Shown here: one piece after another, positions 33,776 to 43,958 of the stretch | Position numbering within the stretch: the stretch's first letter is position 1 | Layout: each line of letters starts with the position of its first letter | Source of the DNA: Lasiosphaeria ovina | Taxonomy: Eukaryota > Ascomycota > Sordariomycetes > Sordariales > Lasiosphaeriaceae | Reading direction: 5' to 3' | Assembly: GCA_033439765.1 (NCBI GenBank) | Contig: JAULSN010000003.1 | Location: 5,828,001-5,892,000 of the forward strand | DNA: 64,000 nt | Position numbers and translations under genes: made by a program | The notes under the pieces: generated by a model | Told to the model about the DNA's origin: nothing | What the model saw: only the letters and a program-made list of their open reading frames with translations | The model's database searches: none

Positions 33776-36700
33776 TCAAACAACACCGCGACTTATGATT
33801 GTCGACCCTATAATCTTCTCGAGCTGCTGGAGATGGGCGATCCTCCTCTTGATTTCCAAATGCTCTTGATCCGAGGAGCGAAGGCCGCCCTTGAGAGCAA
33901 GCTGCACCTTTGACATCTGACGTGACTCGATAATCTTTTTTGTGCCACGGCTAGTTAGAAAGTCCTCCAGAACACCAGAGCAAGAGTGATTCTTACCTCT
34001 TCAACAGATGTCTCCATCATGTATCGAACAACGCAGACATTCTTGCTCTGCCCCATGCGGAAGACGCGACCAATTGCCTGGTCCTCGACATACGGGTTCC
34101 ACTGCGGTTCAAGAATGTGTACGCGGCTTGCCACGGAGAGGTTGTTTAACCTGCAGTCCGGAATATCAGCTTGGTGTCATATCTGGGTTGGTCGGCAAGG
34201 GCTCTTACCCCATCGCGCCAGTCCCAATGGTCATCAATAGAACCCTGACTGAGGGGTTGTCGTGGAACTCTGCAAGAATCCTTTGTCGACGTGGTGGGTC
34301 CACGTCTCCATCGACGCGACCGAATGTTATGCCCTCTTCGTTAAAGAGCTTCCCTACAAGGTCTATGCTTCGCTTCCAGAAAGAAAATATGATGCTACCA
34401 TGGAGAGTCAGTATGTGTCTCCAGGCCAAGAACATCTGCCACGGATATCAACCTACCTCTTATCTTCAGAGTAATGCTCCTTTATGTCGGCGAGTAAAGC
34501 AACCAGCTTCGAAGGATAAGCCCCCTGATCATAGCTGACCGATTTACTATCGTCAGAAAGAGAGACCTGCCCGTCAGGTCCCATCTTCACGCCCTCCATC
34601 GGATCACCACCGAGATTAGGACAACTTGCGGACCCAGCCGTGCCGTCATCTCGCTGGGTGCATACCAAGCATTTGAGTTGACGCTGCGAAACCCCCTTCT
34701 TCCCCTGGGACTCGTTCCCGAGATTTGGCGTCACGATCTCAGTGTTGCACTTTGAGCAGATGGCCTCACCGCTCTGAAGCAACAAACTGATGACTTCGTC
34801 CGGCCGAAACTGCTCTTCGACGTCGTCATCGGGGTTTCCTGGGGGACTTGCTAGTCCAGTGTTACAAAAGATGCGCAGTCTCAGCATGGCCGTAAGAATC
34901 GATCTGCTGTTCATTTTTGAGAATCGACTGTTGACGGCGGCCTTTATGGACTTCTCGCAGGAGATGGCTAGGTCGTCGTATCCTTGCCGCTCGGCTGGAG
35001 AGAAACGAGGGCGGTGTTCGACAAAGGTAACGCCTAGGGATGACAAAATTGTAGATGTGCTCCGTCTCAGACATATCGATCCCAGCAGAAGCTTGAGATT
35101 TCCGTAGTTTGGCTTTGTGATACGGCCGCCCGCTGTTCGACGTCCCGTGATGTGCTTCTGGAAGGTTGCAGCATCTTCGAGCTGGGGAACGCGAAGGAAT
35201 CGGATGAGAGAGGCAAGATCGTCGAGCGAGTTCTGAACAGGTGTGCCTGTCATACACCAGCGGTGAGCTGCTGAGAGGGCAGCCACAGCGTTGAATTGTT
35301 TTGTGGACCAGTTCCTTACCAGATGGGCTGTGGGTTCCAGCGTTAGCATCTCACAGTGCTTCCAAAATACACGGGTGTTTGAGCCTCGCACCTTCGTCAA
35401 GCACCAGTCTGTACCAATGAAAGAAACCTAAAACTCCCCCGCCGCGGCTGAAGTCTGCTGCTACGGTCCCATAAGTTGATATGACGACATGGTAGGGAAA
35501 ATCCCCTGATAACGGGAGTCGCCGATCGGGACCATGATACCGATAGTAGTTCAAAGTCCCAGGCGTGACGTGCCTGGCAAAGGGACGTGTTAATTGAGAA
35601 ATAAGGATAAGGTCACAACCTAATTAGCAAAGGGCAATACGTACTTGTTGATCTCATCGATCCAACCATCGAGCAACACTTGGTAATGTCAGCGTCTTGA
35701 TAACCGCGATCAATGGTTTGTGGAACTTACAAACAGAAGGCACGATCACTAGCGTGGCCTTCACGGGAGTCAAAGGCGCCCTCGAATCGCCGCTTGATGG
35801 GCCTCTTGTTGCGAATTCATCTGCACCGGGGAGAGTCGCTACGATGCTGGCGATCATAGTCAATGTCTTCCCGAGTCCCATGCCGTCTGCGACAATGCCC
35901 CCAAGCACGTCGTCAGGTTTCTCGCTCTTGTAACCAGTGATTCTGTGTTTGAACCTGTTGCTAGAGTTAGCTAAGCGGGGTTTCTGGTGTTTTCAGAGTT
36001 GCGGCGGCCTGTTTACATGGGTGATCCGGAAACATAACCATCTAAGCGCCACAGGCTCTTTAGGTTTGCGTCGTGTACTGTCTCTCTCGACAGGATGAAG
36101 CTGACCGCCTCTTTTTGGTGTCTGTCACAAAATCGTGTTAGCTTCTCGCGTTTTTCAACATCTAGCACAATTCGGTAGTTTACTTCAACAATGTGGCCTT
36201 GACTCTACCGTCAATATCCGCTTCTCTAAGGTATGCAGGTTTGGGAAGATTGTCCATGACGGCTCGCAAGTCCATCTCGTCATCAAGTTCCCGGTCGAGG
36301 TTACTTCGCCGGTCTGTGTCTTGGTCAAACGACTCAGTTGGGATTGGAGCTAAGAAGGCCCCGTTTGGAAGCCAGGATCCAAACATGCGGAGGTACTGGG
36401 AGTTCTCGTATTCGAGTCCAAGGGGCTTTGGATTGGGATGCTGCAAGAACAGGCGAAATCTGGAGAGGTCTTTGGCAAGGGATTCCCCAATAGAGCGCGG
36501 GCCACAGAGGATGATAGCCACGGTGCAGGAGACATTTGGTGAAGCAATTCCCGGGGAGATCTCGGCGGCGGCTATCTTTTGCTGAAACTCTTCTCGTGGC
36601 ACCATGCCTCTGTAAAGGGGCTGTGAGACGAGAGACTTGAGGGCAAGATGCATCTTTTTGTTCATGATGGCGATCGGGAATCCGGATGCCAGTATATCGC

Positions 36701-37269
36701 ATCTGTCCTCGCCGATGACGAGATCCAGGGACACGAATACAGTCCCATCTTTCCCCTGGACCTCATTGAGGGTCATGGCGGGGCGATTGACAGTGTGGTT
36801 GATGCGGATTTGGATGTCTTTCAACTAGGTTTCGAAATAGCAGCATCAGCGAGGTTGAGGGGGGCCACGCAATCCGCCTTGCCCAGATACCTACCATGCC
36901 GAAACATATCTCATCATCCTGCGGTAGAGAGGTAGAGCTAAGATTCGAAAGGTCCGAGTGTTGAGGGGTCGCCTGTGGAATCATTGGGAGTGCTGGCAGA
37001 ACGTTAAGTGCTCGCTGAGAGCTATTGTATGTACTGGTGCCCTCGGAATCGCCGCGGTCGCCTGGGCTCAACCCCTGCGTGAGGGGCGATCGAGACCGCC
37101 CCCCAGAGCTTCGTGAGGATGCCCGCGACCAGGAGCCCCAATTCGCCGATGGAGGCGGCTGCAGCCTGTTCCTCTTCGGGGTGGATGATGATGCATCTTC
37201 GGTCCAGGTGTCGTCCCCGTCCTCGTCTACATATCCATAAGGCCGCTTAGGCGTCGAGCTTGCCGACAT
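33776..37269 (-). CDS. SNF2-family ATPase (Rad5/Rad16/HLTF-like), ten exons
   Basis: Exons (high to low): 37269-36895, 36824-36184, 36121-36017, 35954-35731, 35678-35645, 35573-35392, 35327-34457, 34394-34209, 34150-33997, 33934-33776. All nine joins keep frame, giving 976 residues. SNF2 proteins use ATP to translocate on DNA and remodel chromatin or protein-DNA complexes. Visible motifs: Walker A in ADGMGLGKT (about 397-404), DEAH at 519-522 (rebuilt across an intron), HRWCMTGTPVQNS (motif III), SIIFSFWKRSIDL (motif IV), and AIGRVFRMGQ (motif VI). Between the lobes are four Cys (CSKC, CLVC) rather than a full RING. The N-terminal 125 residues are Ser/Pro-rich and disordered. It is divergent from the NLR gene with 700 bp between starts. 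Confidence 0.9.
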
Positions 37270-37969
37270 GATCGATCTGCCACTTGCAAGAGTGCGATTT
37301 CACCCTCAGCCTGTATGGGAAAACTCACTCAAGCGTTAGGGCCCACTGGCATCCACATGGTTGAGCAAGACTCTGGGTCGGAGCGCTCCGCATTTCCTTC
37401 ACCTTTCGGTCTGGAGGGTGGTGTGGCAGTGCTGCCACTGAACTGCGAATCATTGCACCGCGCTCGATTGGAAATTCGGGCCAAGCATGCGGGCTATCTA
37501 TCTGCACATGACCGTTCACGTGCGCCGGGAGCAAACGGACGGGATCAATTTGAAACGGACGAGTATTTGTCCGTGCTGACGCCTCATCGGTTACAACCTG
37601 CAGTTGCCTGTCTGCCTTGGCCCCCAGTTGGCCCCCAGCGTGAGGGGGCAGAGTGATCGGTGAGTCACCATTGTCTATTGGCTGAGGTTCAGAAAAAGCG
37701 GCCAATGCGCTGCCCGATACCATTTTGGGACTAGCGTATTGCACCGCCCTTAATTGGATTCTGACCAGCTGCTTCGAGGGCTAGCACGTGGTCAAGCACG
37801 GGCTTGTCGATGTTTCTGCCCCGTGCTATGCCTCAGCCTCGCTGAGCTCACCAACCAAGTGACGAATAAGTGGGGCGTGGCACGGGCACCCGGCTCGCTA
37901 ATAATCTCCCCTTCCCCCCGGCCTTCAATTGACCGTAAAAATGCAATCTTCATCCATGGATGGTGCGCC
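37270..37969. promoter_or_regulatory. Shared divergent promoter of the SNF2 and NLR genes
   Basis: 700 bp separate the two ATGs. Frames present here have no domain similarity. A TATA element was not recognised. The two genes may be co-regulated because of this arrangement (inference). Confidence 0.5.
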
Positions 37970-40900
37970 ATGGAACTAGACGGCGACAAATGGTTGAGGA
38001 CTGTGTTCCGAGTGCGCGGACTGCCAGACACTATCAACACAGTGGAGCGCGCTGCGAACCTGATACATGAACAGATCAGCGGCGTGCCAGCATGCGGCAT
38101 TCGCGTCCTCTCGCTTGCTACCACTTTGAACTTTTGGGAGAGCCCCCCATCCAAAGTAGCTACTCTGATGTTTTCAGCGACCCCGCCTCTTCTCCGAGAT
38201 AACCCCGGCGCGGAAGAATGGTCAATCCTCCCCAGAGACGGCTGCGACGATCCGAATCTGATTTTAGATACCCATTTCATGGGCATGACGCCGCTGGGAG
38301 ATGTGAATGGATCTGATCATGTCGCCGAGTAAGCGGAAGCCCGTGCTTGAAGTGACCAGTAATTACACAGCCATTTACGGGAGCTTGACTGACCGCAGGC
38401 AGCTGCATCGCCGTTTCTGGCCTTGCCAGCCACCCTTTCGGTTCGTGGCAGACAAAGGGCGGAGATAAGAGTTTTATGTGGATTCGAGACAGCCTGCCGA
38501 AGCATCTGCAGGGAGCACGGGCGATTGTTTACGGCTACGATACCAAACTCCTTAACAGTGACTCCTTCCAAAGCATCCCGGATCTTGCCCGCGAGCTCAT
38601 CAACCAACTCATAGCCTACGGCTGGGGAAGTAATCCAACACGGCCACTGGCTTTCATTGCCCACAGCCTGGGAGGGCTCGTCCTCAAAGAAGCGTTGGTT
38701 CAGCTTGACAAAAGCTTGGACGGGGCATACCAAACTCTCCTTTCTGCGGTGCGTGGCAGTGTTTGTTTTGGCGTCCCCAACCTTGGGATGGAGCAGGCCC
38801 ACTTTCGCACCATTGTCCAGAACAACCCCAACGAGGTACTGGTTGATGACATCGCTCGAAACTCAAACTACCTCCGGCGCCTGAACGAGGAGTTCTCCAA
38901 GAGCTCATTCTGCCAAAACATAAAATGCTTCTGGGCATTTGAGACGTCGGAATCTCCGACTGTCGCTGTAGGTCTTTACTATGCTGCAGTTATGATGGCG
39001 GTGCTGATGAATTGTAGCGGAAACCTGACGGCAGAATCAACCGTAATGGGCCGCCGGCTATCTTGGTGAGCCGCGAGTCTGCAACTTGTAGGCTGGTGGA
39101 AACGGACCCTTCTGTCACCTTTCCAATAAATGCCACCCACTCCAACATGGTGAAATTCACAAGGGACTCGCATTACTATCACGTTGTAGTCTCCAAGCTG
39201 AGGAGAATCCTCAGTCTTCCGCCTGGGACCAGCCAGAGACCGATGGAGTCTCATATCGCAACACCCCAGTCCTCGGGTTCCCACCACGATTCCAACCATA
39301 CTCCCGTCAGTATGAATTTCGGAGAGTCATTGGTTGGAACTGAGAGTTCTAGATTCAACCCAAAAGGTATCGTATCACACCCAAGGAACATCGATTTGCG
39401 CTGTGGGCTGACGTTTTCAGCTGATATCGATAACTTTAGACGCCTCACGGGGCTTACCGAAGCCGATCATCAGAAATTTGCCAGTACGACGTTCGCCGAA
39501 ATTCAAGGTATCGTGCGTGAAATACAAACAGAGCAAGAGAGACAGGGAAGTCTCATGTACATGAAGAGGCTTGAGCCGTTTCTAGTATCCATGCAGCAGT
39601 TTAGCAGGACTGCTGAGGACGCCGCCGCTTTCCTCGAACTGCCACTTGCGATGGCGTATGTCTGGGTAAGTATCTGTGGAATTCTTACAACTCTCATGGG
39701 GCTCACTGGCGATTTAGGGCTCGATGAAATATATTCTTCGTGTACGTACGGCTCCACTTCTTCAGTTGAAAGCTGTCCCAAAGGTGCTGACTCGAAGTTC
39801 TTCCAAGACGGTTTCCGCAACGACCGAGGAACTACACGTCCTTCTTGACGCCTACCAGACTATCGGAGAACAGATACCTATCGTTAAAGACCCTCGAGTA
39901 TTACAATCGTCCCCTCACCTAAAAGACGTGCTTGCCATTGTATACAAGGATATACTTTGGTTTCACCGAGAAACGATCCAACGTCTCACTGTCCGCCGTA
40001 AGTCGTCGCAGAAGGTCACGTCTTGACAAGAAACTAACCGGCTGCAGAGTGGAAAGAACTCTTCAAAGCCTCGTGGAGAGATTTTATGCCTGTTATTGCC
40101 CATATTCAGCACAATCTTGAGCAGAACAAACGGTTACTCGAGAGTCAAATTCAGCTCCCACAATTTGAAGAGGTCCAGAATCACCGGCGGAGAGAAACGC
40201 GAAATCTCGAAAACGAAAGGTTGGATCGAGATGCAGAGCGCCGGTCGATGGTCACTCGATGGCTTTCTAGCTTCAACTGCGATACTCCACAAGATGAACA
40301 TCGAGAGAGGCGGTCGATCTGCAAGGACCCTGGCAGATGGCTTATCAGCGATCAAATCTTTCAGAAATGGCTCAGCTCCGAATATTGTCCAAGTCCGCTG
40401 CTTTGGCTCAGCGGCATTCCAGGAGCTGGTGAGGCATCCTTTGCACAAAACCCGGCGCAATTTCACTGACCACAGTAAAGGGAAAACAATCCTGGCGTCC
40501 ATCGTTATCGATGAATTGCGGCTCTTGCCAAATACTATTGTTGTCTTCTTCTACTGCAAGCATGACGAAGAGACACGAAACACATTCATGAGTGTTGCAA
40601 GATCTGTTTTAGCACAACTCCTATCTCAGAACCCTCGTTTGCTTCCCTACCTACATGAACATGCCTCGTTTAGCAGCGATGTGTCACTGACCTCAAAGCC
40701 ACTTGCCAAGGAAATGATCCAGACAGCCTTGCTAAGCTGCGAGAGGACGTACATTGTCATTGACGGACTCGATGAATGCCCGCGAGCGGAAAGAGTGGAG
40801 ATCAGCAGCTTCTTCCGCGACCTTGCTGAATCCGTACCTCTGACAGATATGGACCCCATTAGGTGTCTTTTCGTCAGCCAAGATGATTGGGTGGCATCGG

Positions 40901-42942
40901 AAAGCTTCCGGGGGGTCCCGAGAATCAAGATTGCGGATCAAAACCACGATGATCTAAGAGGTTTTGCTCAAGTGTGGCATAACAAACTCGAGGCCAAATT
41001 TGGGGAGTTGCGCGACAGAAACTGCCACATCTCGAATATCATCACCGCAAGGGCTCAAGGTATGTACACTCCGATCAAAACTCACTGGCTGGCGAGTCAA
41101 GTTATTCCGAATACGGGCTTATCTAAGTGCGTTAGGCATGTTCATATTCGCCGAACTGTTTGCTAGATATCTCGATGATCAGTTCTCTCGCGCGAACTTG
41201 CTCGATGAGCTCAGTCCGGAGAGGCTGCCGGTCAAGCTGGACCATGTGTGAGTGCCATTTGATGGTTGGAAACCTGCGGTATTTGAAGCTGATAGCGATA
41301 CGAAAGCTATGAACGCATTCTTCGTCGCGTGCTGGATTCAAGAGGTGAACATATCATTAGCCCCCTGAAGCAAGTTCTCGGATGGATCGTCTGTGCTCGC
41401 CGTTCATTACAGTGGTCCGAGATACAAGCGGCGGTTTCTATTGACTTGGACACCGAGAGTGTAAACCACGACAGGAAGATATCCGAATCCCCTAAAGGAT
41501 TGTTTGCTTCCCTCGTGGAGATGCATGCGGATGGCACCGTCGAACTCGTTCACGGGACTGCACGCGAGTACGTACCCGCATACAGGATGTTATCTCAAAC
41601 TAACAGGCATAGATACCTAATCCGCACAAAGTTCATCGATCCTCGAGAGGGAGAATACTCTCTCGCCATTCTTAGCATGTCCTATCTCTCTCTTCCTCAG
41701 GTCGATAAGGATAGGAACGAGGATGATATTGAAGTTGACCTCATCGACGGCGTTCATCCCTTTTACGACTATGCTTCCACATGTTGGGCCATGCACCTTC
41801 AGAGTGGAATCTCGGGTCTCGAGCCAGGGGAAAAGCTAGACCAGCTCCGAGAAACGCTCGAGACCTTTGTCGAAGCACACTGGTCACCGACCCACAAAGC
41901 CCTCCCCGACCTGAAAAAAATTGAGAAAGCTTTCTCGTCTCTTCAAAAGTCAGAACTATTCGGCAAGATAACAACAGCAGTCGGCTGGGCCAGAAAGCAA
42001 ACAGGCAAGCATGGTCAAGGCCCAACTCCAGACGAAGCTCTCGACCTCTGGCAGGTTGCATCTAACATCCGATCCGTGCTGGAGCGTATGCACGAACAAG
42101 GCCACAACACGCCCGTCATGCAGAAGTTGTACGGCAAGAACTGGTTCAAATGCCCACGTGTCAACTGCTTTTCATACCACCACGGCTTCGCTACACTTGC
42201 CCAACGCGAAGCTCACATCAACCGGCATGATCGACCCTTTCTCTGCTTCGTCGCCGGCTGCCCCATGGAACTCTTTGGCTTCGTGGCCGAGGACGAGCTG
42301 AAAAAACACCTCTTTGAGTACCACGGCATCGACATGTTCACCGGCGATGACGACGACGACAACAACCAGTTTCCAGACCCGCCCAAAGAGAAGGCCTCCA
42401 GCACGGTCACAGCCCCCGCGACATTCCAGTGCGATCTATGCGACAAGACGTTCACCCGCAATCACAACCTCAAGTCACACCGACGAACACACGAGGGCAT
42501 CAAGCCCTTCGGGTGCAGTATATGCGCCGAGCGCTTCACCCGTAAGCCCGACTGCGACCGACACGAGCGCGGCCACGGCGACAAGAAGTTCACGTGCGTC
42601 GGCCCGCTCCAAGACGGCGGGACTTGGGGATGTCGGGCGACGTTTGCGCGGGCCGACAAGCTGGCTGATCATCTGCGAGGCGGGGCCGGACAGAAGTGCC
42701 TGCGGCCGCTGGTGCTGGAGAAGCTGAAGGCGGGCGTGGACGACCTGGGAAACATGTTTGGAGACCAGGTCGGGGAGAATGCGGACGCGTTGCTGGCTGC
42801 CGGCAAGACTTTGCCGTCGTTCAAAGAGTTTCTGGCGCTGTGTAGGGTTGATAAGTCGGCTATCGGGCTGGATAGTGCGGGTGGGAGCGGGAATGGGAGC
42901 AAGAGTGGCAAGCCGGTTGAGGAAGGGAAGGAGGTGTCGTGA
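37970..42942 (+). CDS. NLR-like protein: alpha/beta hydrolase, NACHT ATPase and C-terminal C2H2 zinc fingers
   Basis: Exons 37970-38328, 38403-38967, 39018-39665, 39718-39997, 40048-40428, 40481-41059, 41136-41247 and 41307-42942 join in frame to 1519 residues. The N-terminus is a serine-hydrolase effector like those of other fungal NLRs (CIAVSGLASHPFGSW; nucleophile FIAHSLGGLVLK, Ser208). A helical linker leads to NACHT: Walker A GIPGAGKT (740-747), Walker B VIDGLDEC (about 838-844), then a winged-helix-like part (LKQVLGWIVCARRSL). Instead of ankyrin, TPR or WD repeats, the C-terminus has two divergent fingers (WFKCPRVNC..., FLCFVAGC...) and C2H2 fingers from residue 1350 (FQCDLCDKTFTRNHNLKSH, FGCSICAERF). 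I infer a death or defence receptor sensing through zinc fingers. Start ATG has a good context (gccATGG). Confidence 0.9.
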
Positions 42943-42954
42943 TTTGGGGTAGCC

Positions 42955-43269
42955 TCAAACCCGCTGATACGAATATTCGTGCCATGCCGACTCGTCCTTG
43001 ACGTCGAGGAACTCGCCGACAAAGACGTTGTACAGCGTGCTCCTGTGAGAGAGCTGGCAAACGTGAATCAGCGGGGTCTGCCCTTTGGCGAAGCAGCCCT
43101 GCGAGCTGTCGGCCGCCTTGGTCGCCGCGACGGTGGCCACGAGTTGTTGTATACCTTGGCCGTCTGCCCGCTTCAGCCTTCCGGTCTGCTTTGTCGTCCT
43201 GAACGATGCCGAGAGAGTCGATCCACAGCCGGCACACCCCTTTTCAGTGTACACACTGGGGTTCAGCAT
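42955..43269 (-). CDS. Small Cys-containing protein or gene fragment, 104 residues
   Basis: From the ATG at 43267-43269 (MLNPSVYTEKGCAGCGS) the frame runs 104 codons to TGA at 42955-42957, 12 bp from the NLR stop on the other strand. It has four Cys (GCAGC, QGCFA, HVCQL) and no signal peptide. An acceptor-like CATAG lies 36 nt upstream of the ATG and the frame is open between, so an upstream exon with a signal peptide may exist or may have been lost. No family recognised. It could be a secreted-protein remnant. Confidence 0.4.
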   Translation of the reverse strand: MLNPSVYTEKGCAGCGSTLSASFRTTKQTGRLKRADGQGIQQLVATVAATKAADSSQGCFAKGQTPLIHVCQLSHRSTLYNVFVGEFLDVKDESAWHEYSYQRV

Positions 43270-43740
43270 GCCGACCGTTTTGCAAGAAGTCGCCGGTCTG
43301 GTCGTCTATGTCATAGCACCGGCGCGATACTGAAGCGGCGAGGTAGAGGATGCCCTTGCTGTTTTATCTGTGCCGTAGTTAGCATTAGGGCTTCCGCGTG
43401 GGAAGTGCAGTTGGTTGCTTGTATGGGCAAAGGATAACGGTAGTACTTGGTGGTGGTGACTGATGTCCCAAAACTAGGTCCAGGAACGGATCCTTGAAAC
43501 TCACATGCACCCTGTCTTAGATCGCAATAATCATGGCCGGGCCACATATCGCTCCCCTGAACTCACCTTGGCTCAGGGTGGTGCACGCTGTGCCTCGCTC
43601 CCTGCTCAGGCTCTGCGACTGGGCAGGCAGCAGGCAGCAAGCAACGAAATAGGCTTAGCCTACGGCAAACCCCGCTTTTCGCAGGATTGTTCCCAACTCC
43701 CGAGATGATCGCGGCCTCATATTTTGCAGTCGAATTGGGC
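43270..43740. other. Intergenic region
   Basis: Upstream flank of the small Cys-containing frame and of the right copy of the duplicated block. No coding frame accepted. Confidence 0.4.
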
Positions 43741-43947
43741 ATCACCGAAATCATGTGCATCGACTTCAGAAGGCGGAAGCCCTAGAAAGACTACGAGTCA
43801 GCCTTGAAAGACGCCACCTTTTCGTCTGGGGCAAAAAGAACTTAGAAAAGGGCGAGAATCTCGATTTGGAGATTCTCGGTCGCGTTGATTGACCTGCTAC
43901 TTGCTTTCTTCCCTCCATTCCCCACCAAGTTAGCCGTCCCTCCCCCC
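43741..43947 (+). repeat. Right copy of the duplicated promoter-like block, promoter of the HET-ankyrin gene
   Basis: The direct-orientation partner of 32285-32493. It ends in a CT/C tract 11 bp before the HET-ankyrin ATG, so it must include that gene's leader and probably its core promoter. Confidence 0.85.
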
Positions 43948-43958
43948 AACCTGTTGAG

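Noticed and set aside
34457..35327. RING finger in the SNF2 protein
   Set aside because: Only two CxxC pairs are visible between the helicase lobes; the remaining RING ligands are not, so I call it a four-Cys zinc site at most.
38391..38402. Upstream acceptor (CCGCAG) for the second NLR exon
   Set aside because: It gives a different frame from the conserved CIAVSGLASHPFGSW block; the acceptor 4 nt further on restores it.
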